From ZC4RG35 sp964388105 (GTDB lineage Bacteria; Actinomycetota; Acidimicrobiia; Spongiisociales; ZC4RG35): 45,440 nucleotides of DNA. Made by a program: the position numbers and the translations under genes. This document shows, one piece after another, positions 31,501-39,384 of the stretch. The DNA is taken from positions 1 to 45,440 of the forward strand of contig CAYLYQ010000013.1 of assembly GCA_964388105.1 (NCBI GenBank), read 5' to 3'. Positions within the stretch are counted from its first letter, which is position 1. Each line of letters opens with the position of its first letter. The notes beneath the pieces are model-generated. The model was not told the DNA's origin, did no database searches, and saw only the letters and a program-made list of their open reading frames with translations.

Positions 31501-32613
31501 ATGATCTATCTCGACCACGCCGCCACGACGCCGATGCGTCCCGGAGTCTGGGACGCCATGGAGCCGTTCGCCGCCGACCGGTTCGGCAACCCGTCCGGCG
31601 TGCACGCCGTGTCGCGCCGGGCAAAGGACGCCCTGGAAGAGGCCCGCGAGACCGTTGCCGCACTTCTCGGAGCACGGCCGTCCGAGATCGTGTTCACCTC
31701 GGGCGGCACCGAGTCCGACAACCTGGCGATCAAGGGCCCGGCGTGGGCAGGCCCTGCCTCGGGGGTCGTCACCGCCGCCACCGAGCACGAGGCCGTGTTG
31801 CAGGCGTGCGCCTTCCTCGAGCGCCTGGGCCGTCCGGTGACCGTGGTCGGGGTGGACCGAGCGGGCCGCGTCGACCCGGCCGCCATCGCAGACTCCGTCA
31901 CATCCGAGACCGCGGTGGTCTCGGTGATGGCGGTCAACAACGAGACGGGCGTCGCCACCGATCTGGCGGAGGTGATCCGGCTCGTCCGTGAGAGGAGCCC
32001 GCAGACCCTGATCCACACCGATGCCGTCCAGGCGTTCGGAGCCGTTGCCTTGGCCGACCTCGAGGTCGACCTGCTCTCCCTGTCGGCGCACAAGTTCGGC
32101 GGCCCGAAGGGCGTCGGAGTGCTGCTGGTGCGGGAAGGCACCCGGCTCGAGCCCTTGATCCACGGGGGCGGGCAGGAGGCCGGGCGGCGCTCAGGGACCA
32201 ACGACGTGGCGGGCGCTGTCGGCCTCGCCCACGCCATGAGCCTCGTTGCCGCAGACGGCACGAGCGGCAGCGGCATGCGCGACGATTTCGAGAAGGCAGT
32301 GCTCGACAAGATCCCGGACGCCGTCATCAACGGACAGGGAGCGGTCCGCGGCCCTCACCACTCCAACCTGAGGATCCCGGGGATCCGCAACGAGGACGTG
32401 CTGATCCGGCTGGACCGGGCCGGGGTCGCCGCTTCCGCCGGGTCTGCCTGCCAGTCGGGAGCCCCGAGCGTCAGCCACGTCCTCACCGCGATGGGTCTGA
32501 GCCGAGAGCAGGTTCGGGAGAGCCTCCGGTTCAGCTTCGGGTGGTCCACGACGCAGAGCGATGTCGCCGATGCCACCGGCGCACTGGTCGAGGCCGTCGA
32601 GGCTGTGCGATGA
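31501..32613 (+). CDS. iscS: Cysteine desulfurase (NifS/IscS family)
   Basis: A PLP enzyme that takes sulfur from cysteine and passes it on as persulfide. The 370-residue protein starts MIYLDHAATTPMRPGVWDAM and has VFTSGGTESDNLAIKG, TAATEHEAVLQ, AVNNETGV, IHTDAVQAFG, the PLP lysine Lys198 in SLSAHKFGGPKG, RRSGTNDVAGAVGLA, and the catalytic Cys317 in GSACQSGAPSVSHVL. The short loop around the Cys is of the NifS/IscS class rather than SufS. Its last codon overlaps mnmA as ATGA, so the sulfur most likely goes to tRNA thiolation, as in mycobacterial iscS-trmU pairs. ATG 31501 is chosen for the exact family N-terminus and a GGGGG run upstream. Confidence 0.93.
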   Translation: MIYLDHAATTPMRPGVWDAMEPFAADRFGNPSGVHAVSRRAKDALEEARETVAALLGARPSEIVFTSGGTESDNLAIKGPAWAGPASGVVTAATEHEAVLQACAFLERLGRPVTVVGVDRAGRVDPAAIADSVTSETAVVSVMAVNNETGVATDLAEVIRLVRERSPQTLIHTDAVQAFGAVALADLEVDLLSLSAHKFGGPKGVGVLLVREGTRLEPLIHGGGQEAGRRSGTNDVAGAVGLAHAMSLVAADGTSGSGMRDDFEKAVLDKIPDAVINGQGAVRGPHHSNLRIPGIRNEDVLIRLDRAGVAASAGSACQSGAPSVSHVLTAMGLSREQVRESLRFSFGWSTTQSDVADATGALVEAVEAVR

Positions 32614-33704
32614 GGGTCCTGGCGGCGATGTCGGGTGGCGTCGACTCGTCCGTGGCCGCCGCCTTGATGGTCCAGGCAGGCCACGAGGTCATCGGCGTGA
32701 CCCTCAAGCTCTGGTCGGGCCCGGATGGGGAGATGCCGAGCGCCGGGTGCTGCACTCTCTCCGACTCGGAGGACGCCCGGCGCGTGGCGGCCTCCCTCGG
32801 CATCCCTTATTACGTCCTCGACTACACCGACGAGTTCCGGGACGGAGTCGTCGACCGGTTCGTGGCCGACTACGCCTCGGGCCGTACCCCCAACCCCTGC
32901 ATCGAGTGCAACCGGACCGTCAAGTTCGATCGGCTCCTCCGGCGCCTCGGTGAGCTGGAGTCCGACATCCTGGTCACCGGCCATCACGCCCGGGTCGTCG
33001 AGACCGAGGGCGGCTGGGAGCTGCGTCGCGGGAGGGACTCGGCCAAGGACCAGTCGTACGTGCTCTCCATGCTCACCCAGGACGAGCTCGCCGTGACCCG
33101 CTTGCCGGTGGGGGAGATGACCAAGGCCGAAGTGCGCCGGGTGGCGGCCGACCTGGGTCTTCGGACCGCCGACAAGCCGGAGTCGATGGACATCTGCTTC
33201 GTCGGCCAAGGCGACTACCGCGGCTTCCTGCGGAAGACCGTCCCCGAGGCGTTCGTTCCCGGGACGCTGGTCGACACCTCGGGCCACGTGGTGGGCACCC
33301 ATGACGGCGTGGTCGGTTTCACGATCGGCCAGCGGCGCGGTTTGGGTGTGGCGGTGGGGGAGCCCAGGTACGTGGTGGGAATCGACGCCCACCGGGCGCA
33401 GGTGACGATTGGATCCAGGCGCGAGCTCCGTGTGGCATCGGTCGACCTCGCGGGGTTGACCGCCACCGCCCCGGACCTCGTGCTCGACGGCGAGGTCGAT
33501 TGCCAGTACCGCGCCCATGGGGAGATCGTGCCCGCGACCCTCGATTCGAGGACTCTCTCGTTCCTGGAGCCCCAGGAGGGTGTGGCGCCGGGTCAGACCG
33601 TCGCGTTCTATTCCGGAGACCGCGTCCTGGGCGGCGCGGTCATCTCGGCGACCAATGCAAGAACTGCGTCAACTCCAGCAGAATTGACGCGATCCGCGCC
33701 CTAG
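32610..33704 (+). CDS. mnmA: tRNA-specific 2-thiouridylase
   Basis: MnmA makes 2-thiouridine at position 34 of tRNA-Lys, Glu and Gln using ATP and persulfide sulfur from a desulfurase. The 364 residues include the PP-loop AAMSGGVDSSVAAALM at the N-terminus, the motif TPNPCIECNRTVKFDRLL with catalytic Cys100, GHHARV, KDQSYVLSMLTQDEL and SMDICFVGQGDYRGFL with the second catalytic Cys196. The central and C-terminal barrels follow (VGFTIGQRRGLGVAVGEPRY, then YRAHGEIVPA, PGQTVAFYSGDRVLGGAVI). The ATGA overlap with iscS fixes the start and the functional pairing. The last 15 residues are variable. Confidence 0.96.
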   Translation: MRVLAAMSGGVDSSVAAALMVQAGHEVIGVTLKLWSGPDGEMPSAGCCTLSDSEDARRVAASLGIPYYVLDYTDEFRDGVVDRFVADYASGRTPNPCIECNRTVKFDRLLRRLGELESDILVTGHHARVVETEGGWELRRGRDSAKDQSYVLSMLTQDELAVTRLPVGEMTKAEVRRVAADLGLRTADKPESMDICFVGQGDYRGFLRKTVPEAFVPGTLVDTSGHVVGTHDGVVGFTIGQRRGLGVAVGEPRYVVGIDAHRAQVTIGSRRELRVASVDLAGLTATAPDLVLDGEVDCQYRAHGEIVPATLDSRTLSFLEPQEGVAPGQTVAFYSGDRVLGGAVISATNARTASTPAELTRSAP

Positions 33705-33776
33705 TATGCGCACGACGCCGCGAGCGTCGCGCTCCTTCACTCTCGACCCGTAGGGTGAACGACGCCGCCCGGAGAC

Positions 33777-33807
33777 CCGGCCGTGAGGCCGGAACCGGCC
33801 AGGCCGG
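33777..33807 (+). promoter_or_regulatory. Structured 5' leader of the RRM gene with two CCGGCC/GGCCGG pairs
   Basis: The leader holds CCGGCC (33777), GGCCGG (33787), CCGGCC (33795) and GGCCGG (33802). Segments 1 and 2 form a hairpin with a GTGA loop. Segments 2 and 3, or 1 and 4, could pair instead, giving mutually exclusive folds ahead of the ribosome site GAGGAAGAG. Such leaders are known before RNA-binding and cold-responsive genes; a switch is inference. A possible -10 is TAGTAT at 33702-33707 or TAGGGT at 33751-33756. Confidence 0.4.
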
Positions 33808-33845
33808 GGTGCCAGCAAGTTGGAACGGGTCATCGAGGAAGAGAC

Positions 33846-34103
33846 ATGGCAAACACCAACATCTACGTCGGGAACCTGGCGTACAACACGAACTCCAAGG
33901 AGCTCGAGGATGCCTTCGCCCGTTACGGCGAGGTCGCCCGCGCTCAGGTGGTGACCGATCGAGACACCGGCCGCTCCCGCGGATTCGGATTCGTCGAGAT
34001 GACCAACGCGGACGAGGCCAATGCGGCGATCGAGGCCCTGGACGGGTCCGACCTGTCCGGCCGGAAGCTGACGGTCAACAAAGCCCGCGAGCGCGACCGC
34101 TAA
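33846..34103 (+). CDS. Single RRM-domain RNA-binding protein
   Basis: An 85-residue protein consisting of one RNA recognition motif. RNP2 is IYVGNLAYN (6-14) and RNP1 is RSRGFGFVEM (43-52), with both aromatic Phe in place. The helices ELEDAFARYGEVARAQVV and ADEANAAIEAL and the last strand KLTVNKARERDR complete the fold. It resembles the small Rbp proteins of cyanobacteria and other bacteria, often cold-induced, but lacks their Gly-rich tail. It would bind single-stranded RNA. ATG 33846 has GAGGAAGAG just upstream. A 140-base structured leader and a strong terminator make it a single-gene unit. The partner RNA is unknown. Confidence 0.95.
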   Translation: MANTNIYVGNLAYNTNSKELEDAFARYGEVARAQVVTDRDTGRSRGFGFVEMTNADEANAAIEALDGSDLSGRKLTVNKARERDR

Positions 34104-34126
34104 ACAGACCTACATTCCAAACGAGA

Positions 34127-34158
34127 AAAGGAGCCCCGGGAGGAGGTGGGGCTCCTTT
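34127..34158. terminator. Bidirectional Rho-independent terminator between RRM and CsbD genes
   Basis: An 11-base-pair stem (AAAGGAGCCCC with GGGGCTCCTTT) and a 10-base loop. T-rich sequence follows on the plus strand (TTTCCTCTATTT) and also on the minus strand (CTTTTCTCGTTT), so it can serve both convergent genes. Confidence 0.85.
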
Positions 34159-34184
34159 CCTCTATTTCCGGTTATGGACCGGGA

Positions 34185-34394
34185 TCAGAGATCTTCGGGG
34201 AATTCCTGGTCGAGGCGATCGCGGATCGCTTCGGTGGTCTCACCGGTGCGCTCCTTGATCTTCCCGACGAGCTCTTCGACGTTGCCTCGAGCGACGTCGA
34301 GGTCGTCATCGGTGAGATCGCCCCAGATCTGGCGGGCACGGCCCTTGACCTGGTCCCATCGGCCTTCCCACTTGGTCTTGGTGAAGCTGTCCAT
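34185..34394 (-). CDS. CsbD family small stress protein
   Basis: A 69-residue protein with the CsbD family pattern: TKTKWEGRWDQVKGRARQIW, G-D-L-T-D-D-D-L, then ARGNVEELVGKIKERTGET, ending in RLDQEFPEDL. Family members are predicted helical and many are induced by general stress; no molecular role is established. ATG 34394 has AAGGAGGG upstream. It is convergent with the RRM gene and shares its terminator. Its presence next to an RRM gene and a small basic protein gene suggests a stress-linked group, which is inference. Confidence 0.92.
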   Translation of the reverse strand: MDSFTKTKWEGRWDQVKGRARQIWGDLTDDDLDVARGNVEELVGKIKERTGETTEAIRDRLDQEFPEDL

Positions 34395-34457
34395 TTGACC
34401 CTCCTTTGGGTTCGGGTTCTGGGTTCGATTTACCCGGCCTGCTGCCGGCCGAAACGC

Positions 34458-34622
34458 TCATCCCTTGTAGCCGGACGCCCGGGCCGCGCGACCCTGGCGC
34501 TCGGCTTTCTCCTTCGCCTGATCCCGGCTCTTCTTGTTGCCGGATTCGTAGCGGTACTTCTTCCCCGAGTCGCCCCACTGGTAGTAGGGGCCTTGGGAGT
34601 CCTTGCTGCGATGTACGGGCAT
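34458..34622 (-). CDS. Conserved-looking 54-residue basic small protein
   Basis: The frame from ATG 34622 to TGA 34458 encodes MPVHRSKDSQGPYYQWGDSG, then KKYRYESGNKKSRDQAKEKA and a short ERQGRAARASGYKG end. GGAG lies five bases before ATG, and the codons show the GC-rich third positions of the neighbours. The K-D-x-x-G-P-Y-Y-Q-W-G-x-S-G-K-K-Y pattern is one I recall from small uncharacterised bacterial proteins. Aromatic and Gly residues at the front with a Lys/Arg/Glu helix behind suggest a nucleic-acid or chaperone-like role, but this is a guess. It lies upstream of the CsbD gene on the same strand, 63 bases away. Confidence 0.7.
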   Translation of the reverse strand: MPVHRSKDSQGPYYQWGDSGKKYRYESGNKKSRDQAKEKAERQGRAARASGYKG

Positions 34623-34701
34623 GTGCACTCCTTCGTCCGCGCGAGGCCTACCCGGTTGGCGGGTGTGGGAAACGGCCCGGAAGTCTGTCGTGATGCGCCG
34701 T

Positions 34702-34707
34702 TATCGT
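34702..34707 (+). promoter_or_regulatory. -10 hexamer TATCGT of a leaderless promoter for ligA
   Basis: TATCGT, seven bases, then ATG 34715. No ribosome-binding sequence is seen between them. Confidence 0.5.
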
Positions 34708-34714
34708 CGCTGCG

Positions 34715-36748
34715 ATGGATCCCGTCGAACAGAGGATCGAGGAGTTGCGGGCCGAGATCCGCCTGCACGCCTACCGGTATCACACTCTCGACGACCCGGT
34801 GGTGTCCGACGCCCAATACGACGCCCTGGTGCGCGAGCTGACCAAGCTCGAGAACGAGCACCCGGAGCTGATCACCCCGGACAGCCCCACCCAGCGCGTG
34901 GGCGGCCCGGTCGCCGATCTCTTCCGTCCGGTGACCCATCTCCGACCGTTGTTCTCGCTCGACAACGCCGAGTCGAAGGACGACCTCGCGGCGTGGCAGC
35001 AGCGGATGATCCGGCAGCTCGGGACCGAGCCCAGCGGGTACGTGTGCGAGTTGAAGATCGACGGCCTCGCCGTCGTGCTCGTCTATCGGGACGGGATGCT
35101 CGACACCGGCGCCACCCGGGGCGACGGCACCACGGGCGAGGACATCACCGCCAACCTCCGCACCATCCAGTCGGTGCCGCTGCGTCTCCTGACCGACGAC
35201 CCTCCGGCTCTGCTGGAGGTCAGAGGTGAGGTCTACATGCCGGAGAAGGCGTTCGAGGAGCTGAACGAGCGGCAGGCCGAGGCCGGCAAGCAGATCTTCG
35301 CCAACCCGCGTAACGCCGCAGCCGGTTCGGTTCGCCAGAAGGACCCGGGAGTCACGGCCGGCCGCCAGCTCGGGATCTGGGTGTACCAGCTCGGGCTTCT
35401 CGAAGGAGGCCCGGAGTTGGAGACCCACTGGGAGACCGTCCGGTACCTCGCCGAGCTCGGCTTCAGGACCAATCCGGAGAGCGCCCGCCTCGACACCATC
35501 GAGGCGGTGTACGAGTTCGTCGAGCAGGCCGAGCGGCACCGGCACGGGGTCGGGTATCAGACCGACGGTGTGGTCATCAAGGTCGACTCGCTGGCAGAGC
35601 AGGCCCGACTCGGATACACGGCCAAGGCCCCGCGCTGGGCGATTGCCTTCAAGTTCCCACCTGAGGAGCAGGTCACGCTGCTCCGCGACATCCGCATCAA
35701 CGTCGGGCGCACCGGGGCGGCCACGCCGTTCGCCGTCCTGGAGCCCGTGTTCGTGGGGGGCGCGACAGTCGGCCTCGCCACTCTGCACAACGCCGATCAG
35801 GTGGCCTTGAAGGACGTCCGGATCGGAGACCAGGTGGTGGTTCGGAGGGCAGGCGACGTCATCCCCGAGGTCGTCGGGCCGGTGGTGGCGGTCCGCACCG
35901 GTGACGAGAAGGTCTGGAAGATGCCCGCCAAGTGCCCGTTCTGCGGCAACCCGATAGTCAGGCCGGATGGTGAGGCGGTGGCGCGGTGCACCGGGGGTTT
36001 CTCCTGCCCGTCACGCGTGCGGGAGTGGCTCTTCCATTTCGCCGGCCGGGGCGGGATGGACATCGAGCATCTCGGCTACAAGACCATCGACCTGCTGCTC
36101 AACGAGAACCTGATCGTCGACCCCGCCGACATCTTCACCTTCGATGCCGACCGGCTCCGTCAATACGAGGGCTGGGGCGAGATCTCGGTCAACAAGCTGA
36201 AGGCGGCGATCGAGGCGGCGAAAGACCGCCCGGTGGCCCGCCTGCTCACCGCTCTGGGCATCCGCCATGTCGGGGGCACCGTGGCGCGCACCCTGGCCCG
36301 CCACTTCGGTGGGCTCCCGGCCCTCATGGACGCTTCCGAGGAGGAGATCGCCCAGGTCGAAGGGATCGGCCCGGTCATCGCTGCCGGGGTGAGGGAGTGG
36401 TCTCTGGACGAGGCGAACCGCCTGCTGGTCGCCAAGCTCGGGGAGGCTGGGGTCAGACTCGTCGACGACGCACCCGAGCCCGAGGCTGCTTCCGACTTGC
36501 TGTCCGGAGCGGTGTTCGTCGTCTCGGGGACGCTGGACGGGATGAGCCGGGAGGAGGCAGAGGCCGCTGTCGAGGCGCGTGGGGGGAAAGCGACCGGGTC
36601 GGTCTCGTCGCGGACCACGGCTCTCGTGGTCGGTGAGTCGCCTGGAGCCTCGAAGACCAAGAAGGCGGAGGAGTTGGGCATCCCCATCATCGACGACGCC
36701 ACCTTCCGCCGGGTTCTCGAGGAGGGTCTGGGCGCTCTGGCGGGCTGA
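34715..36748 (+). CDS. ligA: NAD-dependent DNA ligase
   Basis: LigA seals nicks in replication and repair using NAD+. It is 677 residues, the standard length. Order: Ia domain (IEELRAEIRLHAYRYHTLDD, DSPTQRVGG), adenylation domain with the AMP-accepting Lys114 in CELKIDGLAV, then TRGDGTTGEDIT, and GVVIKVDSL further on. An OB fold follows, then a four-Cys zinc finger (CPFCGNP, then CTGGFSCPSR), the helix-hairpin-helix repeats (GIRHVGGTVARTLARHFGG) and a C-terminal BRCT domain (GAVFVVSGTLDGMSREEAEA to the end). All key residues are present. It converges on the membrane-protein gene with a 2-base gap. Confidence 0.98.
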   Translation: MDPVEQRIEELRAEIRLHAYRYHTLDDPVVSDAQYDALVRELTKLENEHPELITPDSPTQRVGGPVADLFRPVTHLRPLFSLDNAESKDDLAAWQQRMIRQLGTEPSGYVCELKIDGLAVVLVYRDGMLDTGATRGDGTTGEDITANLRTIQSVPLRLLTDDPPALLEVRGEVYMPEKAFEELNERQAEAGKQIFANPRNAAAGSVRQKDPGVTAGRQLGIWVYQLGLLEGGPELETHWETVRYLAELGFRTNPESARLDTIEAVYEFVEQAERHRHGVGYQTDGVVIKVDSLAEQARLGYTAKAPRWAIAFKFPPEEQVTLLRDIRINVGRTGAATPFAVLEPVFVGGATVGLATLHNADQVALKDVRIGDQVVVRRAGDVIPEVVGPVVAVRTGDEKVWKMPAKCPFCGNPIVRPDGEAVARCTGGFSCPSRVREWLFHFAGRGGMDIEHLGYKTIDLLLNENLIVDPADIFTFDADRLRQYEGWGEISVNKLKAAIEAAKDRPVARLLTALGIRHVGGTVARTLARHFGGLPALMDASEEEIAQVEGIGPVIAAGVREWSLDEANRLLVAKLGEAGVRLVDDAPEPEAASDLLSGAVFVVSGTLDGMSREEAEAAVEARGGKATGSVSSRTTALVVGESPGASKTKKAEELGIPIIDDATFRRVLEEGLGALAG

Positions 36749-36750
36749 GG

Positions 36751-37143
36751 TCAGCCGCCCACCCTGAAGCTCCACTCGAACTCGCCCGGATCGGGCAGGC
36801 CGGCGTAGGTGTCCCATGTGATGCGCACTTGCTGGGTCCCGGAGGGCCAGGACTGGATGTTGGGGTCGGCGGGCGACGGAGCCCACCGGTGGACGCCTGT
36901 CGCCTCGATGAAGGTGAAGTCGGTGATGGGCCATCCGTTGACCCAGATCTGGGCCCGGTAGCCGACGGGCAGCACCACCTCGAGAGGCGCCTGCGGGGGG
37001 ACCATCTCCCCGGGTTCAGGGGAGACGGAGACCAGAGCCCCCGGCAGCTCGACCCCTTCGCCGTCCTTGGCGAAGACGATTCCGAGGATCAGGGCAGCCG
37101 CTCCCAACAGCCCGAGCCCGAGGTAGATGTAGCGATAGGGCAC
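36751..37143 (-). CDS. Single-span membrane protein with extracytoplasmic beta domain
   Basis: About 130 residues from GTG 37143. It has a short basic start (MPYRYIYLG), one transmembrane helix (about 6-24, LGLGLLGAAALILGIVFA), then an extracytoplasmic region with VSPEPGEMVPPQAPLEVVLP, IWVNGWPITDFTFIEATGVH and a C-terminal EFEWSFRVGG. The pattern of short strands with P-E-P-G-E turns resembles an immunoglobulin-like or fibronectin-like domain, but I do not recognise a named family. GTG 37143 has TACGGT exactly six bases upstream, supporting it over GTG 37194. The frame upstream runs into the assembly gap and is not reliable. Confidence 0.6.
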   Translation of the reverse strand: MPYRYIYLGLGLLGAAALILGIVFAKDGEGVELPGALVSVSPEPGEMVPPQAPLEVVLPVGYRAQIWVNGWPITDFTFIEATGVHRWAPSPADPNIQSWPSGTQQVRITWDTYAGLPDPGEFEWSFRVGG

Positions 37144-37149
37144 GCGGCC

Positions 37150-37155
37150 ACCGTA
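37150..37155 (-). promoter_or_regulatory. -10 hexamer TACGGT of a leaderless promoter for the membrane protein gene
   Basis: Minus-strand TACGGT, six bases, then GTG 37143. Confidence 0.45.
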
Positions 37156-37245
37156 GTTGCGCCCTGGGGCTCTCCAATCCGCCTTGATTCTCACCCGTTG
37201 CGGAGCAATGGGGGAGTGGCCCGAAGGGCCGAGGGGGCGCGAGCG

Positions 37246-37345
37246 NNNNNNNNNNNNNNNNNNNNNNNNNNNNNNNNNNNNNNNNNNNNNNNNNNNNNNN
37301 NNNNNNNNNNNNNNNNNNNNNNNNNNNNNNNNNNNNNNNNNNNNN
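37246..37345. other. Assembly gap (100 N), true length unknown
   Basis: A second run of exactly 100 N. About 220 residues of DapD (roughly 660 bases) are missing here, so the true gap must be much longer than 100. The plus-strand bases just before it include GGCCC-GAA-GGGCC, a short hairpin, and a very GC-rich run. Confidence 0.97.
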
Positions 37346-37629
37346 GTGTTGAGGACACCGAAGATCCCCTCCAGGTTGATCTCGTTCGGCCGGTAGATGC
37401 GGTGCGAGATGAGGTGGAGGCGCAGGTAGGCGTCCTGGGGGGTTGCGGGCGGGACCGAGAGGTCGCTGATCACGGTGGTGACTGCCCGCCGTTGCACGCC
37501 GCGCGCCGGGTCGGCCCCCTCGAGGCCGGCGACCATGGTGGCGTCGGTCGAGGTCGGATCGGGGAACCAGACGTCGAGGACCTTGTCGCCCGAGAAGGTG
37601 GCGATGCCCGTGGCTGCGGCTCGGCTCAC
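37346..37629 (-). CDS. dapD: Tetrahydrodipicolinate N-succinyltransferase, N-terminal part only (assembly gap)
   Basis: About 94 residues from GTG 37629 to the gap. They begin MSRAAATGIATFSGDKVLDV, then WFPDPTSTDATMVAGLEG, RRAVTTVISDLSVPPATPQD and AYLRLHLISHRIYRPNEINL ending EGIFGVLN. From memory this matches the N-terminal domain of the M. tuberculosis-type DapD, especially D-A-Y-L-R-L-H-L-x-S-H-R and G-x-F-G-V-L. The left-handed helix domain with the active site is lost in the gap. DapD succinylates tetrahydrodipicolinate in lysine and diaminopimelate synthesis. The divergent unit next door contains dapE, which acts two steps later. TACCCT lies eight bases before the GTG. Confidence 0.85.
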
Positions 37630-37689
37630 GGGCGAGGAGGGTAGCCCCCGGTTCCCCGGCGACACGCCCGTGGCTGCCCGAAGTGCCGG

Positions 37690-37695
37690 TAGGGT
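37690..37695 (+). promoter_or_regulatory. -10 hexamer TAGGGT of a leaderless promoter for the redoxin-dapE unit
   Basis: TAGGGT, seven bases, then ATG 37703. Only about 73 bases separate this start from the divergent dapD start. Confidence 0.5.
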
Positions 37696-37702
37696 TTGGG
37701 TC

Positions 37703-38362
37703 ATGTCCGACCGAGACGTCATGGCCCTCATCATGTCCGCAGAGAACCGATGGCTGGACGGCTGGCTCGCCGGCCCCACGATCGAAGGCAGACCGCTCCG
37801 ACGGGGCGACGCCGTGCCCCCCGTGACCGTGTTCGGCCGTGACGGCACCGAGCACCAACTATCCGAGGCGTGGGCCGACCAGCCGGTGCTCGTCCTGTTG
37901 TGGAGGCATCTCGGCTGTGGCTGCGGGCGTGAGCGTGCGCGTCGGCTGATGGACGAGGTCGAGGCCTACAAGGCAACCGGGCTGGGCGTGGTGGTCGTCG
38001 CTCCCGGCGACCCGGAGCGTGTGGACTTGTACGCAGAACAGAACAACCTGGATGTGTTGACCTTTGCCGACCCTGAGTACGCCGCCCACAAGGCTTTCGG
38101 CCTCGGGCACTGGTCGGTCGAGCAGGTGCTCTACGACGCTCCCCTCGAATACTGCGACCTCAGTCTCGAGTCGGGGCAGAAGGTCATGGCGGGCAAGCGT
38201 GCTCGAGGCGTCAATGCCGTCGACGACGAGTGGATGCAGTCGGGGGAGTTCGTGGTCGACCGCACCGGGCACGTCCGGGTGGCCTACGCCTACAACTACT
38301 GCGAGGACTATCCCGACCCGGCGATCTTCGTCACGGCCGGCCGAATCGCGTCGATGACGTGA
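37703..38362 (+). CDS. Redoxin (peroxiredoxin/AhpC-TSA-like) domain protein
   Basis: A 219-residue thioredoxin-fold protein. A helical start (about 1-30, MSDRDVMALIMSAENRWLDG) precedes the redoxin part: RGDAVPPVTVFGRDGTEHQL, QPVLVLLWRHLGCGCGRERA with a C-G-C pair (about 72-74) at the usual active-site position, LGVVVVAPGDPERVDLYAEQ, LTFADPEYAAHKAFGLG, and GEFVVDRTGHVRVAYAYNYC near the end. Homologues usually have C-x-x-C or a single peroxidatic Cys here; C-G-C is less common. It may be a thiol peroxidase or a disulfide-exchange protein. It is translationally coupled to dapE (GTGA), an odd pairing without a clear reason. Confidence 0.85.
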   Translation: MSDRDVMALIMSAENRWLDGWLAGPTIEGRPLRRGDAVPPVTVFGRDGTEHQLSEAWADQPVLVLLWRHLGCGCGRERARRLMDEVEAYKATGLGVVVVAPGDPERVDLYAEQNNLDVLTFADPEYAAHKAFGLGHWSVEQVLYDAPLEYCDLSLESGQKVMAGKRARGVNAVDDEWMQSGEFVVDRTGHVRVAYAYNYCEDYPDPAIFVTAGRIASMT

Positions 38363-39384
38363 CCTCGCTCGTCGACACTTTGAGGTGGCTCGTCGACATC
38401 CCGTCCGCCACCGGCAACGAACAGGAGATCCAGAAGGCGCTGGCGGCTCGTTTCGAGGGTCGCGAGCCGGTGAGCCTGGTTGCCGACTCCCTGGTGGTGG
38501 GCGAGCCGGCCGCCGGGAAGATCCTGCTGGTCGGTCACACCGACACGGTGCCCCTTCAGGGTGACGCCGGTTCCCGCGTCGAAGGCGACAGGGTCCACGG
38601 GCTGGGCACGACCGACATGAAGGGAGGCCTGGCGGTGATGGTCCACCTCATCGAGGATCTGGGGACCGATCGCATCGTGGGTGTCTTCTACGCCGGTGAG
38701 GAAGGTCCCCTCTCGGGAAATCAACTGACGCCCATACTCGACGCCCATCCCCTGCTCGTGGAGGCCGAGGCAGGGATCGTCATGGAGCCGACGAACCGGG
38801 AGATGCATGCCGGGTGTCAGGGCTCCGTCAACGCCCGGGCCTGGTTCGAGGGTGAAGCGGCCCATTCGGCGCGGCCCTGGCAGGGCGTGAACGCCATCAC
38901 CCGGGCCGCCGGTTTCCTCGAGATGATGGGGAGGCTGGAGCCCGAACTGCACCCGATCGAGGGGCTTCCGTTCAAGGAGGTCATCTCGGTGACCAGGGCT
39001 CAGGGCGGGGTGGCCAACAACATCATCCCGTCTCGTTTCGAGCTCAACATCAACTACCGCTTCTCACCCGACCGGACGACCGAGGAGGCTCTCGCTCATC
39101 TGCGCGAGGTCTGCTCCGGCGCCGACGGGTTCGAGGTCAACGACGCCAGCCCTGCCGCCTATCCGGCCGTCGGGCATCCGTTGTTCACGCGACTGGCCGA
39201 GGCGGCATCGGCCGAGATCGGCCACAAGCAGGGCTGGACGGATGTGGCCCAACTCGCCCAGCGGGGGGTGCCGGCGGTGAACTTCGGGCCTGGCGAGACG
39301 GCTCTGGCGCACAAGCCGGGCGAGTCCGTCGCCATCGACGACCTCGACTGGGCCTACGCAGCCCTCGCCGAGGTGCTCTGTTGA
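38359..39384 (+). CDS. dapE: Succinyl-diaminopimelate desuccinylase
   Basis: DapE removes succinate from N-succinyl-LL-diaminopimelate in lysine and peptidoglycan precursor synthesis. The 341-residue M20 peptidase-fold protein shows LLVGHTDTVPLQGD with the metal-binding His and Asp, GLGTTDMKGGLAVMVHLIED, YAGEEGPLSGNQLT with the catalytic Glu pair, the dimerisation-domain block GSVNARAWFEGEAAHSARPW, GGVANNIIPSRFELNINYRF, and FGPGETALAHKPGESVAIDD at the end. This matches the actinobacterial DapE type. The GTGA overlap with the redoxin and the TTGA overlap with the carbonic anhydrase make a three-gene unit. dapD lies divergent on the other side of the redoxin. Confidence 0.93.
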   Translation: MTSLVDTLRWLVDIPSATGNEQEIQKALAARFEGREPVSLVADSLVVGEPAAGKILLVGHTDTVPLQGDAGSRVEGDRVHGLGTTDMKGGLAVMVHLIEDLGTDRIVGVFYAGEEGPLSGNQLTPILDAHPLLVEAEAGIVMEPTNREMHAGCQGSVNARAWFEGEAAHSARPWQGVNAITRAAGFLEMMGRLEPELHPIEGLPFKEVISVTRAQGGVANNIIPSRFELNINYRFSPDRTTEEALAHLREVCSGADGFEVNDASPAAYPAVGHPLFTRLAEAASAEIGHKQGWTDVAQLAQRGVPAVNFGPGETALAHKPGESVAIDDLDWAYAALAEVLC

